Assembly (NCBI GenBank): GCA_021779195.1
Contig: JAJYBB010000020.1
Coordinates: forward strand, 1 to 53,458
Length of the DNA stretch: 53,458 bases
Source: Bacteroidota bacterium
GTDB lineage: Bacteria; Bacteroidota; Bacteroidia; Bacteroidales; Paludibacteraceae
Reading direction: 5' to 3'
The translations under genes and the position numbers were made by a program. Of the stretch, positions 52,675-53,458 are shown in pieces; position 1 is the stretch's first letter, and every line of letters starts with the position of its first letter. Under the pieces are notes generated by a model. It had not been told where the DNA came from and did no database searches. It saw only the letters and a list, made by a program, of their open reading frames with translations.

Positions 52675-53458
52675 ATGAACAGTCATTTTGAGCAGTCATT
52701 GAGATGGTTTGGGCCAAAAGATCCGGCCACGTTGCAAGATATTCGGCAAACCGGTGCAACGGCGGTGGTGTCGTCATTGCACCATATCCCGACCGGCGAA
52801 GTCTGGAGTGTACAGGAGATTGAAACCTACAAACGGGAGATTGAACAAACGGGTTTAGCTTGGCATGTGGTGGAAAGTGTCAATGTGCATGAGGATATTA
52901 AACGGCGCACCGGAAACTTTGAACAATACATTGAAAACTACAAAACCACGTTGCGAAATTTAGCAAAATGCGGTATTGACATTGTAACGTATAATTTCAT
53001 GCCGGTGTTAGACTGGGTGCGGACGGATCTGGCATATACGCTTGCAGATGGTTCAAAGGCCATGTTTTTCGATCACATTGATTTTTGGGCATTTGAGCTG
53101 TTCGTATTAAAACGGGAAGGTGCGCGAGCCGGGTTGACGGATAAAGAGTACCAGCAAACCGAAATACGGTTTCAATCCATGACGGAAGATGAAAAACAAC
53201 GCATTTTGGGTATCATTTTGTCAGGCATACCTGGAGAAGGAAAAGGGTTCGCGCCGGAATACGTGCAGGTTCAATTAGAATGTTATCGCAATATCAATGC
53301 CACCATGTTGCGGGAACATTTGATTTTGTTTTTGAAAGAGATTATTCCTGTTGCCGAAGAAGTGGGTATTAAGATGGCGCTTCATCCCGACGATCCACCT
53401 TTTGCAGTATTGGGACTTCCGCGCATTGTATCGTCTGAAACGGATTTCGGTTTGCTGG
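52675..53458 (+). CDS. uxuA: Mannonate dehydratase, N-terminal part
   Basis: The first 261 codons of a gene cut by the window end. It starts M-N-S-H-F-E-Q-S-L-R-W-F-G-P-K-D, matching the family start. Further blocks are S-S-L-H-H-I-P-T-G-E-V-W (33-44), V-V-E-S-V-N-V-H-E-D-I-K, Y-N-F-M-P-V-L-D-W-V-R-T-D and M-A-L-H-P-D-D-P-P, with metal-binding His. UxuA turns D-mannonate into 2-keto-3-deoxygluconate, the third step of glucuronate breakdown. With the SDR before it (24-bp gap) it forms a uronate operon. The rest of the protein (about 130 residues) is outside. Confidence 0.96.
   Translation, partial: MNSHFEQSLRWFGPKDPATLQDIRQTGATAVVSSLHHIPTGEVWSVQEIETYKREIEQTGLAWHVVESVNVHEDIKRRTGNFEQYIENYKTTLRNLAKCGIDIVTYNFMPVLDWVRTDLAYTLADGSKAMFFDHIDFWAFELFVLKREGARAGLTDKEYQQTEIRFQSMTEDEKQRILGIILSGIPGEGKGFAPEYVQVQLECYRNINATMLREHLILFLKEIIPVAEEVGIKMALHPDDPPFAVLGLPRIVSSETDFGLL

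Noticed and set aside
1-53458. CRISPR arrays, tRNA and rRNA genes
   Set aside because: I saw no regularly spaced repeats and no cloverleaf or rRNA-like stretches in reading both strands; a tRNA scan would settle this.

Overview
The window is a stretch of chromosome from a low-GC member of the Bacteroidota, most likely Bacteroidales. The evidence is type IX secretion (T9SS) C-terminal sorting domains on two proteins, TAnnTTTG-type promoter elements, A-rich translation starts without Shine-Dalgarno sequences, and an lptC / outer-membrane protein / coaX neighbourhood typical of the phylum. A Paludibacter-like organism would fit, but that is a guess; no 16S or other taxonomic marker is present.

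Left part, 1-11 kb, is mostly housekeeping. It holds the end of an FKBP-type prolyl isomerase, glmM (+), a minus-strand run hisG > coaX > outer-membrane beta-barrel protein > lptC, two tandemly duplicated tiny lipoproteins (55 and 56 aa), an AMP-binding acyl-CoA ligase, and pheT (+) behind a canonical promoter with a leader of about 180 nt. From 11 to 15 kb on the minus strand lie a 1205-aa T9SS-secreted adhesin-like protein and a 68-aa protein of unknown function that follows it.

Right part, 15.6-51.3 kb, is a large pectin locus aimed mainly at rhamnogalacturonan I (RG-I). About twenty mostly secreted enzymes lie almost all on the plus strand; one run of closely spaced genes covers about 19.5 kb (23.08-42.53 kb). 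Backbone: PL4 and PL11 lyases, GH105 unsaturated galacturonyl hydrolase, two GH28 enzymes, GH78 and a GH78-like rhamnosidase. Deacetylation: two CE12-type SGNH esterases and a SASA-type acetylesterase. Side chains: two GH2, GH27, three GH43 and a GH115 glucuronidase on the opposite strand. Two (alpha/alpha)6-type proteins have no certain function. RhaM serves rhamnose metabolism, and an SDR mannonate oxidoreductase plus uxuA (cut by the window end) serve uronate metabolism.

The model is that the surface-directed T9SS PL4 lyase opens the polymer and the other enzymes, which carry ordinary signal peptides and no sorting domain, finish the oligosaccharides in the periplasm. The resulting rhamnose and uronic acids then enter cytosolic catabolism. 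No SusC/SusD pair, sugar transporter, hybrid two-component sensor or other regulator is visible, so uptake and control must be encoded elsewhere. Within the operon lies a decayed gene that fuses the start of a GH43 gene to the end of an SGNH esterase gene. I see no tRNA, rRNA, CRISPR array or intact mobile element. The most novel-looking items are the unassigned 700-aa (alpha/alpha)6 protein, the relic fusion, a near-perfect 46-bp palindrome, spaced direct repeats in the GH115/CE12 divergent promoter region, and the two kinds of small protein.
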